A stretch of DNA of 64,000 nt from Salinarimonas sp. (lineage in GTDB: Bacteria > Pseudomonadota > Alphaproteobacteria > Rhizobiales > Beijerinckiaceae). The first letter of the stretch is position 1; each line of letters starts with the position of its first letter. Under the pieces are notes generated by a model that saw nothing but the letters and a program-made list of their open reading frames with translations, was not told the origin of the DNA and did no database searches. Where the stretch lies: assembly GCF_040111675.1 (NCBI RefSeq), contig NZ_CP157794.1:4485501-4549500 (forward strand). Reading direction: 5' to 3'. This document shows, piece by piece, positions 17,912-26,317 of this stretch. A program made the translations under genes and the position numbers.

Positions 17912-18877
17912 GTGACGACACCGATTTGTGGAGTGGACATCGGCATGGAGCGGCTCGACGCCGCCCTGTCCGGACAGGAGAACGCGAGGAAGCACCTCGT
18001 CGTCGAACGAACGCCCGAAGGCGTCGCACGTCTCGCGGAATGGTGCCGCGCGCACCGCGTCCGCCTCGTCGTGCTGGAGGCCACCGGCGGGTACGAGCGC
18101 CTCGTCCACCGCCTGCTCTGGGCGGAAGGGCTGCCTTGCGCCATCGCCAACCCCCGCCAGGTCCGCCACTTCGCCGAGGCCATCGGCAAGCTCGAGAAGA
18201 CCGATCGCATCGACGCCGGCGTCATCGCCGACTTTGGGGCGACGGGAAAGCTGCGCCCCAAGGCGCCGGACGACGCGGCGCAGGCCCGCCTCGGCGAGCT
18301 CGTCACGCGTCGACGCCAGCTCGTGCGCGACAAGGTCGCCTGCCAGAACCGCGCACGCCTGGTCGAGGACGAGGCCGTGCGCGCCTCCATCGAGCGCCAG
18401 ATCGACTTCCTGCGCGAGGAGGTCGCTTTGTTCGATCGCGAGATCGCCGAGCAGACCCGCACCGCCCCGCTCGCCAGCGCACTGCTCGACGCCTTCTGCG
18501 AGATCAAGGGCGTCTCGACCGCCAGCGCCGCCCTCGTCCTCGCCGACCTGCCCGAGATCGGGCTCCTCACCGGCAAGCAGGCCGCCAAGCTCACGGGAAC
18601 GGCTCCTCTCGCCAAGGACAGCGCCACCATCGCCGGCAAACGCTCCACCCGTGGCGGCCGCGCCAGCGTCCGATCCGGCCTGTACCCGATCGTCACCGTT
18701 CTCGTCCGCCACAACCCCGACTTCGCCGCCAAGCACGCCGCCCTCAAGGCCAAGGGAAAAGCGCCAAAATCCATCCGCATCGCTCTCCTGCGCAAGCTCG
18801 TCGTCCGCCTCAACGCCATCGCCAGAGACGTTCGAAAAGCCCTTGCCGAAAGCCAGCACAATGCCGTAGCCGCTTGA
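17912..18877 (+). CDS. IS110-family transposase (DEDD bridge recombinase)
   Basis: This 321-aa protein has the N-terminal RuvC-like DEDD domain with Asp9 (GVDIG), Glu56 (LEATGGYE), Asp98 and Asp101 (KTDRIDAGVIADF), spaced almost exactly as in IS621, and a C-terminal Transposase_20 domain with the probable nucleophile Ser237 (AKDSATIAGKRS). A coiled-coil segment (about 125-185) links them. The GTG start at 17912 has AAGGAAGG 5-12 bases upstream. The reading frame is intact and all catalytic residues are present, so the element may still be mobile. It would cut and rejoin donor and target DNA under guidance of the bridge RNA encoded just upstream. Confidence 0.93.
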   Translation: MTTPICGVDIGMERLDAALSGQENARKHLVVERTPEGVARLAEWCRAHRVRLVVLEATGGYERLVHRLLWAEGLPCAIANPRQVRHFAEAIGKLEKTDRIDAGVIADFGATGKLRPKAPDDAAQARLGELVTRRRQLVRDKVACQNRARLVEDEAVRASIERQIDFLREEVALFDREIAEQTRTAPLASALLDAFCEIKGVSTASAALVLADLPEIGLLTGKQAAKLTGTAPLAKDSATIAGKRSTRGGRASVRSGLYPIVTVLVRHNPDFAAKHAALKAKGKAPKSIRIALLRKLVVRLNAIARDVRKALAESQHNAVAA

Positions 18878-18961
18878 CAGACAAGACAGTCGCTTCCCCT
18901 CCGCGCCTGACGGCGCTCCGGCCGGGGATGACAGGCCCCGGCCGGAACGGCCGACCCGCTC

Positions 18962-20119
18962 TCACCGCCCGCCGATCACGCCGATGTAGTCCGACACCCA
19001 GCGGTAATAGGGCACGCACTCGCCCTGGCTCTCGCAGCGGGTCACGGGCGTCGTCCAGAAGCGGATGCGCTCGAAATCCTCGAAGCCGTTCTTGGCGCAG
19101 CCCTCCGCCGTCTGCATGCCGCGCCCGTCGGTGCAGGCGGCGGGCACGACCGGGTTCGCGCCGAACCAGACCGAGAGATCGCTCTGCAGGTTGGAGGAGA
19201 GCGTATGCTCGATCCAGAGATAGGCGCAGTTCGGGTTCTCGGCGTCGACGTGCAGCATCGTCGTGTCCGCCCAGCCGGTGGCGCCCTCCTGCGGGATGGT
19301 GGAGGCGATGGGCGCCCCGTCCGACTGGAGCAGGTTCACCTGGAACGGCCACGAGCCCGAGGCGACGACGCCCTCGTTCTTGAAGTCGTCCATCTGGATG
19401 AAGGCGTCGTGCCAGTAGCGCGAGACGAGCTTGCGCTGATCCCGCAAGAGGTCGAGCGCCGCCTGGTACTGCTCGTCGTTCAGCTCGTAGGGCGACGCGA
19501 TGCCGAGCTCGGGCTCGTGGTACATGAGGTAATGCGCCGCGTCGGCGACGTGGATCGGCCCGTCATAGGCCTGGACGCGCCCGACGTTCGACTGCCCGTC
19601 GGGCAGGATCTGCTCCTCGAACACGACCGACCAGGAGATCGGCGGCTCGGGGAAGACGTCGGTGTTGTACATCAGGACGTTCGGGCCCCATTGGTAGGGC
19701 ACGCCGTAATGCACGCCGTCGACCACGTACCAGGGCGCGTTCTTCAGCCGCTCGTCCACCGTCTCCCAGGAGGGTATCAACGCCAGGTTGATCGGCTGCA
19801 CGCGCTTGCCGGCGACGAGGCGCAGGCTCGCGTCGCCCGAGGCGGTGACGAGGTCGAAGCCGCCCTCGTTCATCAGGGCGACCATCTCGTCGGACGTGTT
19901 GGCGGTCTTCACGGCGACCTTGCAGCCGGTCGCCTCCTCGAAGGAGGTCACCCAGTCGAACTCGGGCATGGTCTCGCCGCGCTCGATGTAGCCGGGCCAG
20001 GCGACGATGTTGAGCGCGCCTTCCGGCTCGCCGATCTCCTGCATCGTCTCGGCCGCCCCGGCGGGCGTCGCGAGGGCGAGCGCGACGAGGCTCGCCCCGA
20101 GAAGCGTGGTGGTCTTCAT
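18962..20119 (-). CDS. Polyamine-type ABC transporter substrate-binding protein (PotD/PotF family)
   Basis: The 385-aa periplasmic protein has a Sec signal peptide of about 23 residues (hydrophobic LLGASLVALALA, cleavage near GAA-ETM) and the spermidine/putrescine-binding fold, with LNIVAWPGYIERG near the start of the mature chain. Four Cys residues near the C-terminus could form disulfides. The ATG at 20119 is preceded by GGAGGGG at a 7-base distance; an ATG two codons earlier is too close to that site. It should deliver polyamine to PotABC, but the IS110 element lies between this gene and potA. The 135 bp upstream separate it from the LysR gene. Confidence 0.9.
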   Translation of the reverse strand: MKTTTLLGASLVALALATPAGAAETMQEIGEPEGALNIVAWPGYIERGETMPEFDWVTSFEEATGCKVAVKTANTSDEMVALMNEGGFDLVTASGDASLRLVAGKRVQPINLALIPSWETVDERLKNAPWYVVDGVHYGVPYQWGPNVLMYNTDVFPEPPISWSVVFEEQILPDGQSNVGRVQAYDGPIHVADAAHYLMYHEPELGIASPYELNDEQYQAALDLLRDQRKLVSRYWHDAFIQMDDFKNEGVVASGSWPFQVNLLQSDGAPIASTIPQEGATGWADTTMLHVDAENPNCAYLWIEHTLSSNLQSDLSVWFGANPVVPAACTDGRGMQTAEGCAKNGFEDFERIRFWTTPVTRCESQGECVPYYRWVSDYIGVIGGR

Positions 20120-20254
20120 GGTCATTCCCCTCCGCAACGGTGATCGTCACGCGGTCTCGCGCCGGGAGCGCGGCCGTTTTGAGAAGGGTACGGCTCGGTT
20201 TCGAGTGATCGCAATGTCAAAACGCAGAAACGAGCTATCGGCAAAACCGATTGC

Positions 20255-21163
20255 TCAAAACGTGCGCAAGGAGATCGCCGTCTGGGCGGAGCGCACGAAA
20301 TTGCGGGCCGCCGGCGGCAGCGGCGCGCCCTTGCGCCAGACGAGGCCGACCTGCACGCTCGGCAGGTCGCCGGAGACGTCGCGGATCTCGATGCGGTCGC
20401 CCTCCAGCGACCAGGGCCGGTAGACCAGGCTCGGCAGGAGCGCGATGCCCGCGCCGGTCGCGACCAGCGATCGCACGGCCTCCACCGAGCGGGTGCGGAA
20501 GGCGACGTTGAGCTTGGCCTTCAGCGAGGCGGTGAGCCGGCGCATGCTCTCCTCGATCTCGTCGACGGTGAGCATGATGAACGGCTCCTCGATCAGCTGC
20601 TCGAGGGAGATCGCCTCGACCTCGGCGAGCGGATGGCCGAGCGGCAGCCAGAGCCGGTAGGGCGAGACGTGCAGCTGCTCGATGTGCAGCGCGGCGCGAT
20701 CCTTGAGCGAGGAGGTCAGCAGCACCGCGCAATCGACCTCGCCGCCGATCAGCAGGTGCTGGATGTACTCGCCGCTCTCCTCGATGGCGCTGACCGCCAC
20801 CCGCGGATAGGCGCGACGGAAGCGCGAGAGGATGTCGGAGAGCACGTAGCCGGCGACGAGGGAGGTCACGCCCAGCGAGAGCGACCCGCCCTGCGCCTCG
20901 GCGTCCTCGCGGAAGGCGTGGCGCGCGTTGGAGACGTCGCCGAGGATCTGCTTGGCGTGGCGCAGGAACAGGCTGCCCTTGTGCGTGATCTCCAGCCCGC
21001 GGGCGCGGCGCTCGAACAGGGGGACGCCGAGATCGAGCTCGAGCGCGTGGATCGCCTCGGTGACGGAGCTCTGCGAGATGGAGAGCGCGCGCGCCGCGCC
21101 GGAGACGCTGCCCTGCTCGGCGGCGGCGACGAAGAATTGCAGCTGACGGATGGTGAACGCCAA
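20255..21163 (-). CDS. LysR-family transcriptional regulator
   Basis: The 302-aa protein has an N-terminal winged helix-turn-helix (residues 1-60; FTIRQLQFFVAAAEQGSVSG, ISQSSVTEAIHALE) and a periplasmic-binding-protein-like effector domain (about 90-295). It is immediately upstream of the potD gene in the same direction and downstream of the alcohol dehydrogenase of the DHPS-like operon. Control of polyamine genes is the simplest reading, but LysR proteins commonly control divergent genes and there is none here, so the target is uncertain. Confidence 0.9.
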   Translation of the reverse strand: MAFTIRQLQFFVAAAEQGSVSGAARALSISQSSVTEAIHALELDLGVPLFERRARGLEITHKGSLFLRHAKQILGDVSNARHAFREDAEAQGGSLSLGVTSLVAGYVLSDILSRFRRAYPRVAVSAIEESGEYIQHLLIGGEVDCAVLLTSSLKDRAALHIEQLHVSPYRLWLPLGHPLAEVEAISLEQLIEEPFIMLTVDEIEESMRRLTASLKAKLNVAFRTRSVEAVRSLVATGAGIALLPSLVYRPWSLEGDRIEIRDVSGDLPSVQVGLVWRKGAPLPPAARNFVRSAQTAISLRTF

Positions 21164-21234
21164 GGCGCGGCCCCGATCTCCCGAGGCCGAAGGCTAGGCG
21201 ATGGGCGCGCGGCGGACAAGCGCCCCCCGACGGG

Positions 21235-22230
21235 TCACGACGGCCGAAGCAGCAGCTTCGCCGCCTCGGTGCGCCCGGCGCGGATGTCCGCGAAGGCGTC
21301 GGCGCCCCCGGCGAGCGGGCGCTCCTCCACCCAGCCGAGCGCGCCGAAGGCGCCGGCGGCGAGCCCGTTCAGGGTCTCGACGAAGTCGCGCATCGCGTAG
21401 GTGTAGAGGCCCAGGAAGGCGATCTCCTGGAGCGTGAGCCGGCGCACGTCGAGGCCGCCGGCGCGCTCGAGCAGGCCGATATGAGCGATGGCGCCGCCCG
21501 GCCTTGCGAGCCGGCAGGCCTCCTCGCGGGTGCGGGCCGAGCCGACGGCGTCGACCACGAGATGGGCCGAGCCCGCCTCCGGCGGATCGGTCGCGGGATC
21601 GTAGGGCGCGATTCCCGGCTCGGCGGCGAGCCGGGCGCGGCGGCCGGCATGCGGCTCCGCCACGAGGATCGCGCGCGCCCCGCGGCTCCTCAGGACGAGC
21701 GCGGCGGCGACACCGATCGCCCCGGCGCCCAGCACCACCGTGCGCCATTCCGGGACCGGGCGGGCGAGGACGCGCTCGGCGACGCCGATCGCATGATAGG
21801 CGCAGGCGATCGGCTCGGTCAGCGCCGCGACCTCGAGCGGCACGTGGTCCGGCACCGGCACGAGGTTGCGCTCGGGCACGACGACCCGCTCCGCGAAGGC
21901 GCCCTCGCGCGGGGGCATCGACAGGATCTGACGCCTCGCGCAGAGATTGGTGCGCCCGGAGAGGCAGTCCTCGCAGTCCATGCAGGTGACGAGCGGGTTG
22001 ATCGCCACCCGCGCCCCCGCCCGCGGTCCGGTCTCGACGATCCCCGCCGCCTCGTGGCCGAGGACGAGCGGCGCCGGGCGGCGCTCGTCGTGGCCGAGAT
22101 AGGCGTGCATGTCCGAGCCGCAGACGCCGCAGGCGGCGACCCGCACCACGACCTCGCCGGGGCCGGGCGCCGGATCGGGGCGCTCCTCCAGCGCCAGCCG
22201 CTCGGGACCGGTATAGACCAGCGCCTTCAT
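21235..22230 (-). CDS. Zinc-dependent alcohol dehydrogenase (MDR family)
   Basis: The 331-aa medium-chain dehydrogenase has the catalytic-zinc Cys in CGVCGSD, GHEAAG with the second ligand, four structural-zinc cysteines (CMDCEDC...C), and the Rossmann motif GAGAIG. It closes the operon after the HpsN-like dehydrogenase and an SDR. In the dihydroxypropanesulfonate pathway two accessory dehydrogenases (HpsO, HpsP) interconvert DHPS enantiomers via the ketone; an SDR plus an MDR enzyme next to HpsN would fit that. Substrate assignment is inference. The ATG at 22230 lies 11 bp after the SDR stop. Confidence 0.9.
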   Translation of the reverse strand: MKALVYTGPERLALEERPDPAPGPGEVVVRVAACGVCGSDMHAYLGHDERRPAPLVLGHEAAGIVETGPRAGARVAINPLVTCMDCEDCLSGRTNLCARRQILSMPPREGAFAERVVVPERNLVPVPDHVPLEVAALTEPIACAYHAIGVAERVLARPVPEWRTVVLGAGAIGVAAALVLRSRGARAILVAEPHAGRRARLAAEPGIAPYDPATDPPEAGSAHLVVDAVGSARTREEACRLARPGGAIAHIGLLERAGGLDVRRLTLQEIAFLGLYTYAMRDFVETLNGLAAGAFGALGWVEERPLAGGADAFADIRAGRTEAAKLLLRPS

Positions 22231-22241
22231 GCGCGCGTCTC

Positions 22242-23003
22242 CTATTTGGCGGTGAACCCGCCGTCGACGTAGAGCACCTGCCCCGTCACGTAGTCCGACG
22301 CGGGCGAGGCCAGGAACACGAGCGGCCCGGCGAGATCCTCGAGCCGGCCGTTGCGGCCGATCGCCGTCTGGCGGGCGAGCGCCTCGGCGCGGGCCGGATC
22401 GCCGAAGACCGGGGCGGTCAGCTCGGTGGGGAAGTAGCCCGGCGCCAGCGCGTTGCAGGTCACGCCCCGCGCCGACCACGCCTCCGCCATCGCCCGGGTG
22501 AGCTGCGCGACGCCGCCCTTGGCCGCGCCGTAGGGGATCGAGTTCGGCATCGCCCGCTCGGACTGGAGCGAGGCGATGTTGATCACCCGCCCCCAGCCCT
22601 TCTGCATCATCGCCGGCGCCAGCGCCTGGGCGAGGAAGAAGGGCGCGGCGAGATTGAGGTCCACCGTGCGGTCCCAGCTCTCCGGGGTGATGGCGTCCCA
22701 CGGCTCGCGGAGGTTCACGCCCGCCGCGTTGACGAGGATGTCCGGCGCGCCGAAGGGCTCGGCCGCCCGCGCCGCCACCGCGTCGAGCCGGTGGTGATCG
22801 CCGACGTCGGCGACGAGGGCGGCCGCGCGCCCGCCGGCGGCCTCGATCGCCGCGACGGTTTCGGCGAGCCGATCCTCCCGGCGCGCCAATGCGACGACCC
22901 GCGCGCCGGCCTCGGCGAGGGTCGCGGCCAGCGCCTGCCCGATGCCGGAGCTCGCGCCGGTGACGACGGCGACCCGCCCGGCGAGGTCGAAGGAGGGGCG
23001 CAT
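22242..23003 (-). CDS. Short-chain dehydrogenase/reductase
   Basis: This 253-aa classical SDR has the cofactor motif TGASSGIG, NAAG, the catalytic Ser in NIASLQSE and Tyr-x3-Lys in YGAAKGG, and ends VLYVDGGFTAK. The starting Arg-rich residues after the Rossmann beta-2 (ARREDR) suggest NADP preference, though this is weak evidence. It starts one base after the stop of the HpsN-like gene and is followed by the zinc alcohol dehydrogenase. Probably oxidises the C2 or C3 hydroxyl of the transported polyol or its sulfonate. Confidence 0.91.
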   Translation of the reverse strand: MRPSFDLAGRVAVVTGASSGIGQALAATLAEAGARVVALARREDRLAETVAAIEAAGGRAAALVADVGDHHRLDAVAARAAEPFGAPDILVNAAGVNLREPWDAITPESWDRTVDLNLAAPFFLAQALAPAMMQKGWGRVINIASLQSERAMPNSIPYGAAKGGVAQLTRAMAEAWSARGVTCNALAPGYFPTELTAPVFGDPARAEALARQTAIGRNGRLEDLAGPLVFLASPASDYVTGQVLYVDGGFTAK

Positions 23004-23004
23004 G

Positions 23005-24303
23005 TCAGGCGTCCGCGCCGGACTTGGCCGAGCCGTATTTGGCGATGCGCACGTCGGCGGTGCGCGCGTGGGCCTCCATGCCCTCGAGCCGCGAGATCCG
23101 CGCCGTCACGGCGGCCACCTCGACGGAGGCCGCGCGGCTCATGCGCTGCCAGGTGACCGTCTTGAGGAACTTCGCCACCGAGAGCCCGCCGGTATAGCGG
23201 CCCGCGCCCATGGTCGGCAGGATGTGGTTCGGCCCGGACGCCTTGTCGCCGTAGGCCACCGTCGTCTCCTCGCCCAGGAAGAGCGAGCCGTAGTTCCGCA
23301 GGCGGTCGTGCCACCAGGCGAGGTCGGCGGCCTGGACCTCGAGATGCTCCGAGGCGTAGGCGTCGCTCACCGCGGCCGCCTCCTCGCGCGTATCGCAGAC
23401 GATCGCCTCGCCGTAGTCGCGCCAGGCCGCCTCGGCGAAGCCGCGGTTGGGGTCCGGCAGCGCGGCGATCAGCTCCGGCATGCGGGCGATCACGGCATCC
23501 GCCAGCGCGCGCGAGGTGGTGACGAGCCAGGCGGGGCTGTTCGGCCCGTGCTCGGCCTGGCCGACGAGGTCGATGGCGACGATTTCGGGATCGGCGGTCT
23601 CGTCGGCGATCACCATGATCTCGGAGGGACCCGCCACCATGTCGATGCCGCAGCGGCCGAACAGGATGCGCTTGGCCTCGGCCACGTACTGGTTGCCGGG
23701 CCCGACCAGGATGTCGGCCGCGCGGCCGGTGAAGTGCCCGTAGGCGAGCGCCGCGATGGCCTGGACGCCGCCGAGCGTCAGCACGGCGTCGGCGCCGCAC
23801 TGGCCGAGCGTGTAGAGCACCGCCGGGTGGATGCCTTCCGGCCCGCGCGGCGGCGAGGCCGCCACGACGAAGGGCACGCCCGCGGCTTTCGCCGTCGTCA
23901 CGCTCATGATCGCGGAGGCGACGTGGGCGAAGCGCCCGCCGGGCACGTAGCAGCCGGCGGTCTCCATCGGGACGTGGCGATGCCCGGCCTCGAGCCCCGG
24001 CGCGAGCGTGACCGAAAGGTCGTTCATGCCCCCGCGCTGCGCCTCGGCGAAGCGGCGCACCCGGTCGTGGGCGAAGCGGATGTCGTCCTTGAGCTGCTGC
24101 GAGACGGCGGACGCCGCGTCCTCGATCTGCGCGCGCTCGACCAGAATCTCGCCGGTCCAGCCGTCGAGGCGCTCGGCCAAGGCGCGGGTCGCGGCCTCGC
24201 CGCCGGCCTCGAGCTCGGCGAGGAGCTGGGCCACGCGGGCGCGGGTCTCGCCCTCGTCGGTGCGGGCGGTCTTCGAGGCGGATTTCAGATGGACGACGGC
24301 CAT
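23005..24303 (-). CDS. hpsN: HpsN-like sulfopropanediol 3-dehydrogenase (histidinol dehydrogenase family)
   Basis: The 432-aa protein belongs to the histidinol dehydrogenase family: VGPGNQYV, the zinc-ligand region GQAEHGPNS, the catalytic pair Glu319-His320 (SEHLEV) and the C-terminal GPNHILPT. The N-terminus (MAVVHLKSA...) and lack of any other his gene nearby fit HpsN, which oxidises (R)-2,3-dihydroxypropane-1-sulfonate to sulfolactate with two NAD, rather than histidine biosynthesis. Genes for a TRAP transporter upstream and an SDR and MDR dehydrogenase downstream match the hps type of cluster. Downstream sulfolactate-degrading genes (suyAB, slcC/comC) are not in the window. A related role on another polyol acid cannot be excluded. 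Confidence 0.8.
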   Translation of the reverse strand: MAVVHLKSASKTARTDEGETRARVAQLLAELEAGGEAATRALAERLDGWTGEILVERAQIEDAASAVSQQLKDDIRFAHDRVRRFAEAQRGGMNDLSVTLAPGLEAGHRHVPMETAGCYVPGGRFAHVASAIMSVTTAKAAGVPFVVAASPPRGPEGIHPAVLYTLGQCGADAVLTLGGVQAIAALAYGHFTGRAADILVGPGNQYVAEAKRILFGRCGIDMVAGPSEIMVIADETADPEIVAIDLVGQAEHGPNSPAWLVTTSRALADAVIARMPELIAALPDPNRGFAEAAWRDYGEAIVCDTREEAAAVSDAYASEHLEVQAADLAWWHDRLRNYGSLFLGEETTVAYGDKASGPNHILPTMGAGRYTGGLSVAKFLKTVTWQRMSRAASVEVAAVTARISRLEGMEAHARTADVRIAKYGSAKSGADA

Positions 24304-24328
24304 CGCGAGAACTCCCGGAGCGTGAGAA

Positions 24329-25639
24329 TCAGAAGGCCCACAGCGACAAGGCGGGCACGTAGGCGAGAAGCAGCACCACCGCGAGCATGCCGAGCACGTA
24401 GGGGATCGCGCGGGCCGCGATCGAGAGCACGGGCGTGCCGGTGATGCCGGAGATGACGAACAGGTTGAGCCCGAAGGGCGGGGTGATGAAGCCGACGCCG
24501 AGCGCCGTGATCATCAGGACGCAGAAATGGATCTCGTTCATCCCGATCTCCTGCGCGAGCGGCAGGAGGAGCGGCGCCAGGATGACGATGTTCGGCGTCG
24601 TCTCCATGATCAGGCCCGCGAGGATGAGGATGCCGACCATGATCAGGATGATGACCATCGGCTCGGGGCTGATCCCGGTCATCGTCGCGACGAAGGCCTG
24701 CGGCACCTGGAGCGCCGCGAGCGCCTGGGAGAGCGGCAGCGAGATCGCGATGATCGGCAGGATGATTCCGTTCACCTTCGCCGACGAGACGAGCATCTTC
24801 GGGAAGTCCGAGAGCCGCAGCGTGCCCTGGGCGAGGCCGATGACGATGGTCAGCGTGACCGCCACCGCCGCGGCCTCGGTGGGGGTGAAGATTCCCGAAT
24901 AGATGCCGCCGAGGATGATCACCGGCACGAGCAGCGCGTAGCGCCCGTCCACGATCGCCCGGCCGAGGCGCGCGAGCGAGAAGCCGACGGCGCCGTTCTC
25001 GTAGCCGTGGATGCGGTTCATCACGAGGTTGGTCGTGAGGATCGACAGCAGGATCATCAGCCCCGGGATCGCCGCGGCGAGGAACAGCGTCGAGGCCGAG
25101 ATGCCGAGCACGAGGCCGATGACGATGTAGGCGATGGAGGGCGGGATCAGGATGCCGGTGCAGGCGCCCGACGCGACCAGCGCGCAGGCGTAGGGCTTCG
25201 GGTAGCCCTCGCGCACCAGCCGGTCGATGGTCATGCGCCCCACCGCCGCCGCGCCGGCGGCGTCCGAGCCGGAAATGCAGGCGAAGAAGCCGCAGCCCAG
25301 CACCGTCGCCGAGCCGAAGCCCGAGCGCACGCCCCCGGTCAGCGCCTGGGCGACGTCGAGGAGCTTCTCCGAGAGGCCGGTGCGGACCAGAACGTCGCCG
25401 GTGAGGATGAAGAGCGGCACCGCGATCAGCGCGAAATGGTCGATGCCCTGGAAGAGCGAGGCGCCGACGAGGGTCATCGGCAGGGTCTCGGTGAACCACA
25501 GGATGCCCACGACGCCGAGCCCGAGCGAGACCCAGACCGGCACGCCGACGAGGATGAGGACGAGGATCGCGATCAGCGGCCCGTAGAAGCCGAAGCCGAG
25601 ATCGGCGAAGGAGGCCTGCTCCATCTGCTGCCAGAGCAT
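24329..25639 (-). CDS. TRAP transporter large permease (DctM type)
   Basis: The 436-aa protein has about 12 hydrophobic helices and the TRAP large-subunit signatures ISGSDAAGAAAVG and TPTEAAAVAV and MIT..GVGFITPPFGLNLFV. It catalyses sodium-driven uptake with the small permease and the Tat-exported binding protein encoded just upstream. AGGAGGA precedes the ATG at 25639. It is followed by the HpsN-like gene after 25 bp. By context it may be the HpsM-type subunit for DHPS import. Confidence 0.92.
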   Translation of the reverse strand: MLWQQMEQASFADLGFGFYGPLIAILVLILVGVPVWVSLGLGVVGILWFTETLPMTLVGASLFQGIDHFALIAVPLFILTGDVLVRTGLSEKLLDVAQALTGGVRSGFGSATVLGCGFFACISGSDAAGAAAVGRMTIDRLVREGYPKPYACALVASGACTGILIPPSIAYIVIGLVLGISASTLFLAAAIPGLMILLSILTTNLVMNRIHGYENGAVGFSLARLGRAIVDGRYALLVPVIILGGIYSGIFTPTEAAAVAVTLTIVIGLAQGTLRLSDFPKMLVSSAKVNGIILPIIAISLPLSQALAALQVPQAFVATMTGISPEPMVIILIMVGILILAGLIMETTPNIVILAPLLLPLAQEIGMNEIHFCVLMITALGVGFITPPFGLNLFVISGITGTPVLSIAARAIPYVLGMLAVVLLLAYVPALSLWAF

Positions 25640-25649
25640 CGTGTCCTCC

Positions 25650-26204
25650 TCAGGCGATCGGCTGCGAATGCGCGGCCTTCGGGGCGGCGCCCGTGCGCAG
25701 GCGGTGCAGGTCGCCCGCGAGGCATTGCAGCACCCGGAAGGTCATGAGCGCGAAGCCGAGCGGCACGGCGACCAGGAACCAGGCCATGCTGATGCGAAGC
25801 CCGTGCGTCACCGAGCCGAACTCGAGCGAGGTCACGACCGGGCGCACCGACCAGTAGAGGCAGATCAGCGCCAGCGCGAGCGTGCACAGGTCGGCGAGCA
25901 CGTCGAAGGCCGCCTTCACCCGTGGCGGCGTGCGGCTGACGAGGACGTCGATGCGGATATGCGCGCGCTCCCGCACTGCGGCCGAGGCGCCGATCCAGGC
26001 GAGATAGATGAAGGCGTAGCGCGCCACCTCCTCGCCCCAGACGCTCGAATAGGACAGGAGGAAGCGCCGGGCGACCTCGATCGAGATCGCCGAGACGATC
26101 GTCCCGTAGAGGACGAGGAGCAGCCAGCGCTCGCCGTTCTCGTCGAGCGCGCGCAGCATGCGCGCCGCACGGCCGGCGCGGGGCTTCGAGAGGGTGTCCG
26201 ACAT
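25650..26204 (-). CDS. TRAP transporter small permease (DctQ type)
   Basis: The 184-aa inner-membrane protein has four predicted helices in the DctQ pattern, with the conserved SSVWGEEVARYAFIYLAWIG region between helices one and two. It forms the membrane complex with the DctM subunit encoded 10 bp downstream. A positively charged N-terminus of about 25 residues precedes the first helix. Confidence 0.9.
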   Translation of the reverse strand: MSDTLSKPRAGRAARMLRALDENGERWLLLVLYGTIVSAISIEVARRFLLSYSSVWGEEVARYAFIYLAWIGASAAVRERAHIRIDVLVSRTPPRVKAAFDVLADLCTLALALICLYWSVRPVVTSLEFGSVTHGLRISMAWFLVAVPLGFALMTFRVLQCLAGDLHRLRTGAAPKAAHSQPIA

Positions 26205-26276
26205 GATGTCCGCCCGGATTGGAGCCGGAAGGGACGGGGGGCGCGAGGCCCCCCGCCGAGGTGCGACGCCGGCGCT

Positions 26277-26317
26277 CAGGCGTCGTTGGTCAGGCGTCGT
26301 TGGTCAGGCGTCGTGGA
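26277..26317. repeat. 14-bp tandem duplication at the dctP stop codon
   Basis: CAGGCGTCGTTGGT occurs twice in direct succession (26277-26290 and 26291-26304), followed by a partial third unit CAGGCGTCGT. On the coding strand each unit carries GACGCCTGA, the last two codons and stop of the upstream dctP gene, so the stop region has been copied in tandem by slippage. No functional effect is evident. Confidence 0.85.

Larger units (their letters stand above)
17713..18894 (+). mobile_element. IS110-family insertion sequence, complete
   Basis: The ends are defined by comparison with the uninterrupted repeat at 39654. Removing 17713-18894 restores the repeat without loss. A CT dinucleotide lies at both junctions (17711-17712 and 18893-18894), the same core dinucleotide known for IS621 of this family. 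There are no terminal inverted repeats and no longer target duplication, as expected for IS110. It contains one transposase gene on the plus strand and about 200 bp of non-coding left end; only 15 bp separate the transposase stop from the right end. It lies between potD and potA of a minus-strand operon, in the opposite orientation. Confidence 0.88.
17560..18933. repeat. Dispersed palindromic repeat, copy A, split by an IS
   Basis: The left part (17560-17712) and right part (18895-18933) together make a 192-bp element that aligns with the intact copy at 39654-39843. It starts GTCATCCCCGGCCGG and ends CCGGCCGGGGATGACA, so the ends are inverted repeats, and an internal pair GGGGACCCAGCGC / GCGCTGGGTCCCC also forms a 13-bp perfect inverted repeat. 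The intervening 1182 bp is the IS. The element is non-coding and resembles REP or RIME-type intergenic mosaics. Confidence 0.8.

Noticed and set aside
23005..24303. Histidinol dehydrogenase (hisD)
   Set aside because: No his genes nearby; neighbours are TRAP, SDR and MDR genes as in hps clusters.
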